Shown: one piece after another, positions 47,110 to 55,388 of the stretch
Layout: every line of letters starts with the position of its first letter
Numbering within the stretch: position 1 is the stretch's first letter
From: Vreelandella neptunia
GTDB taxonomy: Bacteria > Pseudomonadota > Gammaproteobacteria > Pseudomonadales > Halomonadaceae
Assembly (NCBI RefSeq): GCF_034479615.1
Contig: NZ_CP140255.1
Location: 3,534,001-3,598,000, forward strand
Reading direction: 5' to 3'
DNA length: 64,000 nucleotides
Translations under genes and position numbers: made by a program
Notes under the pieces: generated by a model
What the model was told of the DNA's origin: nothing
Database searches by the model: none
Seen by the model: the letters and a program-made list of their open reading frames with translations, nothing else

Positions 47110-47196
47110 TTTTATATCCTTAAAGGGCAATATAATTTAAAATTTACAAACAAATCGCCATAAATTTAAAAAAACCGTATAAAGGTTAATGTAAAT

Positions 47197-49098
47197 TTAA
47201 TTGAAATTATTAATAGACACAGCCTTCCATCCCCATTCACTACGTTTTTTATTGAAGGTCAGAAGAGCAACACCTTCCACCAAACCTTCGTCTTTAAGGT
47301 TATGTATTTTCACCAAATCCGGAGGGATAAAAATCTCGGAAGAAGTAAAACCAAGCCCCGTATCATTAATCCTCACTAGCTCCTGAAACTCTTTTCGCAA
47401 TGACTGAGATGCCACTGAGCAGCTCTTTTTCGCTGAAAGCACCCGATATCTGGTTCCATCCTTGGTCGTATACTTGGAGAGTCTGACTAAGATAGAGTCA
47501 CCTACTTTGTACTCTTCATTTAAATTAGAAAAAGGTATAGTTCCGTCAATTTTTGTTTCTACTAGAAAGTGAATTAATTTTTTCTGTTGATTGACGTTAT
47601 CTACTACTCCAATACGCTCGAAGAAAACATCCCATTTTACTTCTGAATTTCGGCTGGAAATTAAATGAATCTGAAATCTATTTTGGGCATCCCACTCACC
47701 TTTAACACGAATTGCACTCCCAGCTAGTGAATTCTGAATATTAAATTTACTTTCAGGAATGACCACTTCTATTGGATCAGAAGCTGTTTTCAGATACAGT
47801 TTCCTTTTCGGCTTGCTTTCTTTTCCTGGAATAGTGAACATTTCTCCAAGATTCGCTGTAATCCATGGGAGCTGACTAAACAAAAGATCCTCTGCTGACC
47901 CTTTTTGGCTGCGATAAAACTCATCATTTGAAGCTAGAATTGATGCATCTAAATACCAATCCTCAGTAATATAATCTTCAATTTCAGCAGGAATTTTTGT
48001 TCCCTCTTTTTGTTTAGCTTCAAGAGTGCGTTTAATCTCATACTTCGCCTCTGGAAACTGGCCTCGTTCAATCATCAGTGTAGCTACTTTTAACCTAATT
48101 TTACTTGAATATCGATCATCCGGTGAACACAAAAGTGCTTTACAATAGCAACTGAGGCTTACTTCATCCCCCTTTTTTGCGGTAATATTACCTAGCAGCT
48201 CCCAGGCCCAGTATTCGTTGGACTTTGCTCTAGTTACCTCAATAGAAAATGCCAAAGCGTCGTCACTTCTATCCAACTCTAAAAGAACTTTAGCTTTATT
48301 CAAAACAAGCCAAATATTGTCTGGATAAGTTGAGATCGCCTTGCCCAAGTAAGGGAGTATATAAACTAGTGAATTCTGATCATTACCTTTGGCAGCATCC
48401 TTGCTGGCCTGCTGAATTACCCTCTCTGCCAGCGCTGGAAGCTCCTTACCGTCATCCGTTTTAAATCGCTCCCAATCTTCTGGACGTAAGAACTCTAGAT
48501 TCCACAACTGACAGAAAGCCGCCATATTAAATCGATCATCACTAGCCAGCTTTGCTGCCACCTGCAGCATCACAGCATGAAGCAGCGATGGCTTTTCAAC
48601 ATTAAGCTTCATATATTGATTAAGATTCTTCTTAATTTTTACGAGGTTATTATCGCCTTTGCTTAACAAGGGCTTTGAAAGACGGTACAGTTCCCAACCG
48701 AACGATATTGATAATTCTGGATCCCCGGGGTTATCTTGTAAGAGCTTCTGATACAGTGCAATGGCATTGTCGTGTTGCCCCGCCTTACTCAACTGTCTGG
48801 CTTCGTTGACGAGTTGACCCTCGGGATTACATAGAGAGATGGCAAGCTGACGCTGTTTAGTTAGCACATCATCGTTCTCGGGCACAGCAATTGCTTCAAG
48901 CTGCTGGCGGTAATGGCTGAGATTAGTCTGCTCTCCTGCTTTAGCGTCCCGCTTAATCAAATCAATCAAGCACCAGCCGAAAGCCCGATCATCCCACTCA
49001 TCTTTATTGGGGACACTCATTCTTTGCAACGCCATTTGATAGGCCTCATCTATCTGGCCAGCTTTCCGCTTCGCAAAAATGTCTTTACTGGTAATCAT
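47197..49098 (-). CDS. TPR-like protein with C-terminal OB-fold-like region
   Basis: This 633-residue protein is not assigned to a named family. Residues 1-400 are alpha-helical repeats of tetratricopeptide type (KAGQIDEAYQMALQRM, AGQHDNAIALYQKLLQDNPG, LGKAISTYPDNIWLVLNKAK, GQFPEAKYEIKRTLEAKQKE). Residues from about 430 are beta-rich with S1/cold-shock-like patterns (GVVDNVNQQKKLIHFLVETK, EEYKVGDSILVRLSKYTTKD), suggesting nucleic-acid binding. The start overlaps the RecD-like helicase gene by four bases. Base composition is clearly more AT-rich than the methylase and the giant helicase. It is likely an adaptor or sensor for the adjoining helicase, an inference from coupling. Confidence 0.75.
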   Translation of the reverse strand: MITSKDIFAKRKAGQIDEAYQMALQRMSVPNKDEWDDRAFGWCLIDLIKRDAKAGEQTNLSHYRQQLEAIAVPENDDVLTKQRQLAISLCNPEGQLVNEARQLSKAGQHDNAIALYQKLLQDNPGDPELSISFGWELYRLSKPLLSKGDNNLVKIKKNLNQYMKLNVEKPSLLHAVMLQVAAKLASDDRFNMAAFCQLWNLEFLRPEDWERFKTDDGKELPALAERVIQQASKDAAKGNDQNSLVYILPYLGKAISTYPDNIWLVLNKAKVLLELDRSDDALAFSIEVTRAKSNEYWAWELLGNITAKKGDEVSLSCYCKALLCSPDDRYSSKIRLKVATLMIERGQFPEAKYEIKRTLEAKQKEGTKIPAEIEDYITEDWYLDASILASNDEFYRSQKGSAEDLLFSQLPWITANLGEMFTIPGKESKPKRKLYLKTASDPIEVVIPESKFNIQNSLAGSAIRVKGEWDAQNRFQIHLISSRNSEVKWDVFFERIGVVDNVNQQKKLIHFLVETKIDGTIPFSNLNEEYKVGDSILVRLSKYTTKDGTRYRVLSAKKSCSVASQSLRKEFQELVRINDTGLGFTSSEIFIPPDLVKIHNLKDEGLVEGVALLTFNKKRSEWGWKAVSINNFN

Positions 49099-51980
49099 GA
49101 ACTCAGCCCCTGTGTCAGCATCACCTCAACATCTGGCAATAAAGATCCTGGGCTACAGGCAGTAATCAATGGCTGGTATTTGGTGAAACGCTTCTTACCA
49201 TCAAAAAATATGTCGCATACCGCCACATCATTACCCCGGGAAAAGCTATAGCGAACATGCCATTGATACTTCTCAGCATTCTGTATGTTGATATCCTGCT
49301 CAGCCGCAAGCGGGAGCAAACGCTGATGAAAATCATTGATGAAATCATCTTCGAAATGAATTTGGTCAGCGGGTATCACAGATCCGACAGCAATTGGCTG
49401 CCCCACCAGCGGAGATAAAAGATTTTGAACATGGACTGCAAGGATTGACGGTATTGTTGCAGTTACATTCGTAATTTTTCCCTTACTATCGTATGCAATA
49501 TTCACCCGCGCATATTCATTGCCCCTATGGAACGTGTACGCTTCCTGATGTTGGTTATGGGCAATAGAGTTGATAGAAATGGTATGATCAACTATCAGTT
49601 CTCGAACCCTACCAAGCACTCCAAGCAGAAATTGCGCTTCTGCAGGGATTCCGTATGTTTCATCAGAACTAATCGGTTCATTTGCTTCGGCAACCGTAGG
49701 TGGTGTCACCATCTCACCTACTCTCAAGTGTTGATCTATTTGGCCAGATTGACTTGCTTGGACACCAGTCCCAGTTGAAAAATTAACTGGTTTTGGCTCC
49801 GAAGTTGGCACACCAAGGCCCGGCCGCCGAACTGATTTCAGTCCGTCACCGATCTTGATGTTCGGTGAGTCAAGTAACCACAAGCGATCTGAGGTCCGTG
49901 TAATCGCTGTATAAAACCAGCGAAAATAATCCTCTGTGAGTTGATTTTGGTTAGTTTTACATTTAACAAACACATTATTCCATTCGCTACCCTGAGCCTT
50001 GTGACAGGTAATGGCATAGCCATATTTCAATCGCAGCGCATTGAAATATGGGTCGGACATTAACGTGTCCTTAAACTCCAAACTGCCGCGTTTGAGGCCC
50101 TTATTGCGCATGCAGAAGTCGACGTACAAAGCTTTGCTCTCATCGGAACTTAACGAAGGCAAATCACTGTATAACAAACTTTCGAATATCTTCGCCTCAA
50201 AGAATTTTGCATTTCCATCGAGATCCCTGAATCCTACAATGACGTCTTTAAAGGCGAGAAAAATATTAATACTTTCGACTTTGCCAGTATCACTATTTCT
50301 TCTTTTGATTGTTACACTACGACTCTCGGTGGCTCCCAGAACCTCTCTAACCAGCCCGAAATCACCATTAGAAATGAAAAATCCGTATGCACTGCTGTTA
50401 CTTACAGCCATAACCTTGTCGCCGGCCTGAACGTGCTCGCGCCCTGGGAAGAAATGCTCCCTGATCCGACGGTTATAGGCCGCAACATCGGCATTTGAAT
50501 AGGCGATCACAATGGACTCACCGTTGATCCTGCCACCACAGGACTCAAGGTACCGATCCATCAAGTTACCATGGCTGACTGGCTGTACGTCCGGTGTACT
50601 GAAATCTACCGAAAGTTGATTAAAAACACGCTTTTTCAACGCATTACGCAACATGATGGAATTCCCCATTACGCCGCTAACTGCCTTTTGCCGTACAACT
50701 TCTGTCAACTCATAGCTGGTTGAGCGTACACTGTGCTTTTTAAGCAAGTAATTCTCGTCCAGCGCCGGAGAGAATGACATACCAACGGGTGGCAGCTGCG
50801 CATCGTCGCCAATAAAGATGACCTTTTTGCTATGATCGTTATGGTCGAGATTTACATACTTCAGAAAGTCTCTGAGCACATACCCCGAGCCGAAGCGAAA
50901 GAACTCCGCTTCACTGTACGCATCAGAAACCATGGATGCTTCATCTACAATGAATATGGTATCAGCTGGAAGCTCATTTACCGCAAGCTCAGCGTAAAAC
51001 TTATAAGTTTCAGTCCCATCAACATCAGCATCTTTATATTCCTGAATATCCTTGAAAGAATAAATGGTTCGATGCAACGTATAAGCATTAGATTTCGTTT
51101 TATTTGCGATAACTTTCGCAGCTTTACCCGTCGGAGCAGCAAGGACATAGTTGCGTCCTATAGATCGGAAATACTCTGTTAATCCCTTGGTAATAAAAGT
51201 TTTACCCGTGCCGGCATAACCACGTAAAAGAAAAGCGCTATCATCGTTTGATGACAAAAATTTACCTAGCTGTTTGATCAGATCAGCTTGGCCATCAGTC
51301 AGGGTATACTCCCCAAATGCATCTTCAATTTTCAGAAGCCTGCGCGTTGCTTCCTCTTCAAGATTTATGTTGCTGGATGCACGGGAAGCAGCATTGCGAA
51401 AAGCTGACAGGCGAGCTTCATCCAGCGATGAGTTCAAATCATCGATTTGGGTACGGGCCTTTGAAGCCTGAATATTGCCGAGCTCCCGCTTAGCTTCCTC
51501 TAACTGCTGTGCCAAGCGCTGGTTTTCCGCATTCAGATCACTTTCGATCTTCTCTGGCGGTACTGGAATAACAAAGTCCGGATACTCGCGACCACCATCC
51601 TCGCTATAAGTAGAAAACAACCACCGTCCGAGCAGATAAGCTTCTTTCAATAGCCGAACAGCTTGCTCATTATTAATGTCACCGCCATGAGCCGCTTTGT
51701 TCCCGTAGCATCGAATAGCATGCAGCTTTTGCCGGATAGGGCTTTCCACAACAGATTCAAATCTTTCAGTCTTCAACTGCTCGAACAGGCCGTCACCAGG
51801 CTCACTTCTCAATTCCAGTTCCTGGTACAACAAGCCGACCAAGGTCTCAATAAAACAGCGTAGCTTTATGGTTGCAGCTGCCGGATCATCATGAACATAG
51901 CTTTCAGCCTGAATCGCGTGCTTGCACAGTTCTGGCCACCTGGATTCTAATTGGCAGAAATTTTGCGATTTGTTGTTCAT
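49095..51980 (-). CDS. DUF4145-like domain fused to RecD/Pif1-type SF1B helicase
   Basis: This 961-residue protein starts with a HEPN-like DUF4145-type domain (DDPAAATIKLRCFIETLVGL, IRQKLHAIRCYGNKAAHGGD; the R-x4-H style motif is not clear-cut). A coiled coil follows at about 150-200, then a RecD-like helicase: Walker A LLRGYAGTGKTFITKGLTEY (near 255), APTGKAAKVIANKTKSNAYT, Walker B IFIVDEASMVSDAYSEAEF (near 343) and YAITCHKAQGSEWNNVFVKC with YTAITRTSDRLWLLD. The final 200 residues are an unassigned domain. It overlaps both neighbours by four bases, so all three are translationally coupled. Similar DUF4145-helicase proteins are found in defence islands. Confidence 0.85.
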   Translation of the reverse strand: MNNKSQNFCQLESRWPELCKHAIQAESYVHDDPAAATIKLRCFIETLVGLLYQELELRSEPGDGLFEQLKTERFESVVESPIRQKLHAIRCYGNKAAHGGDINNEQAVRLLKEAYLLGRWLFSTYSEDGGREYPDFVIPVPPEKIESDLNAENQRLAQQLEEAKRELGNIQASKARTQIDDLNSSLDEARLSAFRNAASRASSNINLEEEATRRLLKIEDAFGEYTLTDGQADLIKQLGKFLSSNDDSAFLLRGYAGTGKTFITKGLTEYFRSIGRNYVLAAPTGKAAKVIANKTKSNAYTLHRTIYSFKDIQEYKDADVDGTETYKFYAELAVNELPADTIFIVDEASMVSDAYSEAEFFRFGSGYVLRDFLKYVNLDHNDHSKKVIFIGDDAQLPPVGMSFSPALDENYLLKKHSVRSTSYELTEVVRQKAVSGVMGNSIMLRNALKKRVFNQLSVDFSTPDVQPVSHGNLMDRYLESCGGRINGESIVIAYSNADVAAYNRRIREHFFPGREHVQAGDKVMAVSNSSAYGFFISNGDFGLVREVLGATESRSVTIKRRNSDTGKVESINIFLAFKDVIVGFRDLDGNAKFFEAKIFESLLYSDLPSLSSDESKALYVDFCMRNKGLKRGSLEFKDTLMSDPYFNALRLKYGYAITCHKAQGSEWNNVFVKCKTNQNQLTEDYFRWFYTAITRTSDRLWLLDSPNIKIGDGLKSVRRPGLGVPTSEPKPVNFSTGTGVQASQSGQIDQHLRVGEMVTPPTVAEANEPISSDETYGIPAEAQFLLGVLGRVRELIVDHTISINSIAHNQHQEAYTFHRGNEYARVNIAYDSKGKITNVTATIPSILAVHVQNLLSPLVGQPIAVGSVIPADQIHFEDDFINDFHQRLLPLAAEQDINIQNAEKYQWHVRYSFSRGNDVAVCDIFFDGKKRFTKYQPLITACSPGSLLPDVEVMLTQGLSS

Positions 51981-53185
51981 TTCGATATCACCCTAAGCCC
52001 TTTCCTCAATAGGACCCGCTCAAATACATAAAGGCCATGTGGTACAAAATCATTCTCTTTAACGAATTTATTGATCTCCTTTTTTCTCATAGGGAGAGGG
52101 ATGAACGAGTCAACTTCTAACTGCTTATCTCTCGCAATTAGCGGAGCGATATCCTTTTCAAAATCAAGCTCAAGCTCGAAAACAGCGGAGACACCTATTT
52201 CGAAGTTATTCATTTCCAAAAAGAAGTCGTAGAAGGCCGCCTTGACTGCAAGCTGGTAAATATTTTCATCAATACCAAGTTCTTCAAGCAGGCCTCGCTT
52301 GAAACAGAGCTCTATATCAACTTTCCCGAAAGGGTCTTTGTCTGTTCTCGAGAGGCCTTCGTTCATCGTGATATGATATTTGGATTTCCCACCGGCAACC
52401 CTCGCCGACCTCTTACTCAGTACCACTTCCTTGCCTTTCCCACCGTCACAAATCAGAAGACAGTTCACTCCAAACGATGTGAAAAATGGTCGATAATTTA
52501 GAAACGTGTCTGAATTCGCTTTGGCTATTTCATGCCCTCTCTCTTTCAGCTCATGGTAGATCGATCGAAAAACCCGGTGCGTAAAATAGTCTGTTTTGAA
52601 AAGATCGATTTCAACGCCGGGATTTTCCTCTTCGCCAAACCGGGTAAATCGAAGGTTGAAAACACCGTATTTGTCACCGTTGAAAATCATTCCCTCAGTT
52701 GCTTCGAGAAACTTTCGCCCCACGAGCACACGGTGTTTTCCTATTAGCTTAGCTAACTCTTCAATTCCGGTGATTTTGACAAGATCATTAAACGAGCTGC
52801 CACCATCAAACGAGGTGTCTTCGTGAAACTCGGTAAACTGGGAATCCATATAACCGAGCTCTTTCTCTTTGGATCGGAGTTCGTCCTTGAGGTGTTTTGG
52901 CATGTTGATATAAAGGCACCGCTTCTCACCAAAGCGCGATATTTCCCGTGAAAAAATGTTCCTTTTTTCAAATTCAGGATCTCCAGTCGCCAGATCAACG
53001 ACGTTGATTGCCTCTTTCTTCTTCCGGTAGGCCAAAATCTCTGAACGAACTCTTCTCCGGAACATTGTCTTGCGAATACCGGCATAAACCTGCTGAATAC
53101 AGAACAAAATGACAGAGCCCACTAGCAGGTAGAACAGCTCCGAAGTGCCATCATTCGTTATCCGGTCAATAAAAGCCTGAAACAT
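51977..53185 (-). CDS. membrane-anchored Nudix-like protein
   Basis: This 402-residue protein has one N-terminal transmembrane helix (SELFYLLVGSVILFCIQQVY, residues 15-34), a basic stretch, a middle region of unknown fold, and a C-terminal domain with a degenerate Nudix box. That box reads HITMNEGLSRTDKDPFGKVD, then ELCFKRGLLEELGID at about 286-300. It keeps the two-Glu core LLEELGI, but the leading Gly-x5-Glu is displaced and the usual Arg-Glu pair is Arg-Gly. It may hydrolyse or only bind a nucleotide derivative at the inner membrane. The start follows the 81-residue gene's TAG directly (TAGATG), with GGAGAAG overlapping that gene's end. It is a candidate effector of the operon. Confidence 0.7.
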   Translation of the reverse strand: MFQAFIDRITNDGTSELFYLLVGSVILFCIQQVYAGIRKTMFRRRVRSEILAYRKKKEAINVVDLATGDPEFEKRNIFSREISRFGEKRCLYINMPKHLKDELRSKEKELGYMDSQFTEFHEDTSFDGGSSFNDLVKITGIEELAKLIGKHRVLVGRKFLEATEGMIFNGDKYGVFNLRFTRFGEEENPGVEIDLFKTDYFTHRVFRSIYHELKERGHEIAKANSDTFLNYRPFFTSFGVNCLLICDGGKGKEVVLSKRSARVAGGKSKYHITMNEGLSRTDKDPFGKVDIELCFKRGLLEELGIDENIYQLAVKAAFYDFFLEMNNFEIGVSAVFELELDFEKDIAPLIARDKQLEVDSFIPLPMRKKEINKFVKENDFVPHGLYVFERVLLRKGLRVISK

Positions 53186-53431
53186 CTACTTCTCCGTTTC
53201 TGAATTAGCAAACGCTACCCAAGCTTTCCGGTACTCTTCTTCCTTGCTCGGCTTAAAGAACGAGGCTTTATATTCCACCGTCCGCTCTACTGGCCTGTCA
53301 GACAAAGCATCGTCTAAGTAAAATTTTATTACCGTGCCCTTGGTCAAGTCCCGCTTACACGCTTTGTTAACCAAGCCTGTATAGCCAACTTGTGTATTGC
53401 TCACTGGCAAACTATCCATGTCGAACCTCAC
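53186..53431 (-). CDS. 81-residue paralogue of the methylase C-terminal tail
   Basis: Residues 31-81 match the last 50 residues of the methylase encoded at 55389-60449. This protein reads GTVIKFYLDDALSDRPVER, TVEYKASFFKPSKEEEYRKA and W; the methylase reads GTVSKTYLDDTLPGGPSER, TVEYKAPFFRPDREEDYRVA and W. The first 30 residues differ. Its start overlaps the 3' end of the DUF262 gene by 20 bases, and it abuts the Nudix-like gene. It is either a functional small subunit that mimics the tail or a leftover of a duplication that placed the DUF262 gene behind the methylase. Conserved reading frame and close packing favour function. Confidence 0.8.
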   Translation of the reverse strand: MRFDMDSLPVSNTQVGYTGLVNKACKRDLTKGTVIKFYLDDALSDRPVERTVEYKASFFKPSKEEEYRKAWVAFANSETEK

Positions 53432-55385
53432 CGATGATTGCGCTCTCGCTCAATTCATCCTTAAACGCCCATCGTTTGCACGCAAAGTCGATCATGCGAT
53501 TCTCTATGCGGTCCAATAGCCGGACATACTGGTTAAACCGTTCTTCATCCTGCACATCAGGGCTGACCCAGTTCGTTGATGCGCCAAACACCTGATTGAA
53601 ATCCTTGATGACCTCAGCTGTTTGGGCAAGGATTGCTCTTTTGGAAGCAGTCTCGTTCTCTTTAAGATGCTTGAGTTTTTCTTCAATCGGCTTGTTGCTG
53701 AAGCTGGCATTCACGCCCCACTCCAACAGCATCAAATTACCGAGCCGACGTTTTTGATGGCTGGTTTTGACTGGATCATGACCATGAAAGGGGCACTGTC
53801 TGGCATAAATATGCTCTATCTGCGCATAGTCATTATGGCGGTTGGCCTTGCTAGCCTTCAGCTGTAGGTCAATGCTGCTGGTGCGAGTCGCGTCTAGCGC
53901 TTGCTCATAATTCGCGAGGAAATAACGTAGACCGCGCCATGTCGCAAAATCCATATTCTGATCAAGTTCACTCAGTCTGAAGCTGGCTTTAAAGGCATCC
54001 AATGTTTTATGGCCATAAGACTTCACAAAACCTAATAGCGAGTTATGACACTCATTGACGGCCTCTTGGATGCTGTGTTTATTGGTGGCTCTGGCGACGT
54101 TGTTATAAACAGCATGTGCAATATTGAAGAGCTGCCCGTGACCACTATCTGCCCGCGCACCACCGACAGGCAGCATATAGACACGGAAATTGACCCGCTC
54201 AATCGCCTGCAGCAGCTCAAGCAAGGCATTAGCTGTAATGTGTTTTTTATCAAACAACCACATACTGCATAGGTACAAGGGGAGCACACCGGAATGAGCT
54301 GTCTGGACCCTGATTAAATCAACAACATCAGCAAGCTTGGCCTGATCGCCAAAAAATGTAGACCGGTGTTGCGACTTTGCATTGAACAGCACTTCGTAAT
54401 AACGCGAACAATCCGACAGAAACTCGACAAACTCTTTCAATTTTTTCGCGTCAGCGTCCCCACCCTTTTGTAGAGAAAAAGCGGATTTAAGCTTGTTATA
54501 GGCAGCGTTGCTTTCTTGTTTTCGGAAGCCGAAATAAACAATCACCGCTGAACGCAGCAGCTGTTGTTTGTCGATATCTGACAGGTGATGCGCGAGCGCC
54601 AAATTCCTAAGAATACGCCCCCACTCCGCGTTGATCGTATCCTGCAAGCCTTTGAATCGTTTTTTGATCGCATAATAGATCAGGTAATTTTTGACCTTTT
54701 CCAACTCGGTCAATGGCTTGCCGCGGTTATTGATTACTTCGAACATCATGCCGGCTTCGTCGGCATTCTGGGGTTGATAGGCAATCATGCCTAAGCGCAT
54801 GGTGACAATATCAACCCATCGAAGGGCCTGATCAGCGCTGTAGGCCGTGCGTTGCGTCCACTCCTCAATCTGCTTATAGGCTTCTATGAGTCGCTTCTGG
54901 GACAAGTACTCGATTGTCTCCTTTTCAGCGTTGCCTTTTAGCAGCGCCCGAAAAAAAGCCTCAATATCGCTGTTGAGCATCAAGACAGGCTGAAAATCTT
55001 TTAATTCTGAACCTCGCCCGATATACGACTGATAGAGGTCAGACTCGCCAGGAGATAACGCAGTGGGGTGTTCAACAACAGTCACCAGAGCATTTATCAA
55101 CATAGTCAAGGTGGTCAGGCGTTGCTGCCCATCAACAATGTCGAAAACGGGGTAGTCAGGCGTGTGATCTGGTCCAGGTACTAATACCAACGTCCCAGTA
55201 TAATGCAAACCACTGCTTTTCGATTCTGCCAAGACCTCAAGATCATCCAGTAGCGCTTTGACCTGTGATCTCTCCCAGGCGTACCCACGCTGGTAGTCCG
55301 GAACGCGAAAGTACCTACCAGGAAACAAGGCCGCCAAGGACGTAAGCGACTGGATAACCTGATCTCCCCTAATCATGGACTGCAT
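53412..55385 (-). CDS. DUF262/DUF1524 (GmrSD-like) nuclease
   Basis: This 657-residue protein has an N-terminal DUF262 domain (YFRVPDYQRGYAWERSQVKA at about 23-42; VFDIVDGQQRLTTLTMLINA at about 80-99, holding the DGQQR motif linked to NTP hydrolysis). A C-terminal DUF1524 HNH-type nuclease follows (YAQIEHIYARQCP near 535, then RLGNLMLLEWGVNASFSNK). The His of EHIY and the Asn residues fit the His-Me finger site. GmrSD-type enzymes cut modified phage DNA, and related proteins accompany methylases. AAGGAG overlapping the methylase end serves the ATG at 55385. Next to a methylase it may be the restricting partner or a guard against modified DNA. Confidence 0.9.
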   Translation of the reverse strand: MQSMIRGDQVIQSLTSLAALFPGRYFRVPDYQRGYAWERSQVKALLDDLEVLAESKSSGLHYTGTLVLVPGPDHTPDYPVFDIVDGQQRLTTLTMLINALVTVVEHPTALSPGESDLYQSYIGRGSELKDFQPVLMLNSDIEAFFRALLKGNAEKETIEYLSQKRLIEAYKQIEEWTQRTAYSADQALRWVDIVTMRLGMIAYQPQNADEAGMMFEVINNRGKPLTELEKVKNYLIYYAIKKRFKGLQDTINAEWGRILRNLALAHHLSDIDKQQLLRSAVIVYFGFRKQESNAAYNKLKSAFSLQKGGDADAKKLKEFVEFLSDCSRYYEVLFNAKSQHRSTFFGDQAKLADVVDLIRVQTAHSGVLPLYLCSMWLFDKKHITANALLELLQAIERVNFRVYMLPVGGARADSGHGQLFNIAHAVYNNVARATNKHSIQEAVNECHNSLLGFVKSYGHKTLDAFKASFRLSELDQNMDFATWRGLRYFLANYEQALDATRTSSIDLQLKASKANRHNDYAQIEHIYARQCPFHGHDPVKTSHQKRRLGNLMLLEWGVNASFSNKPIEEKLKHLKENETASKRAILAQTAEVIKDFNQVFGASTNWVSPDVQDEERFNQYVRLLDRIENRMIDFACKRWAFKDELSESAIIGEVRHG

Positions 55386-55388
55386 TGA

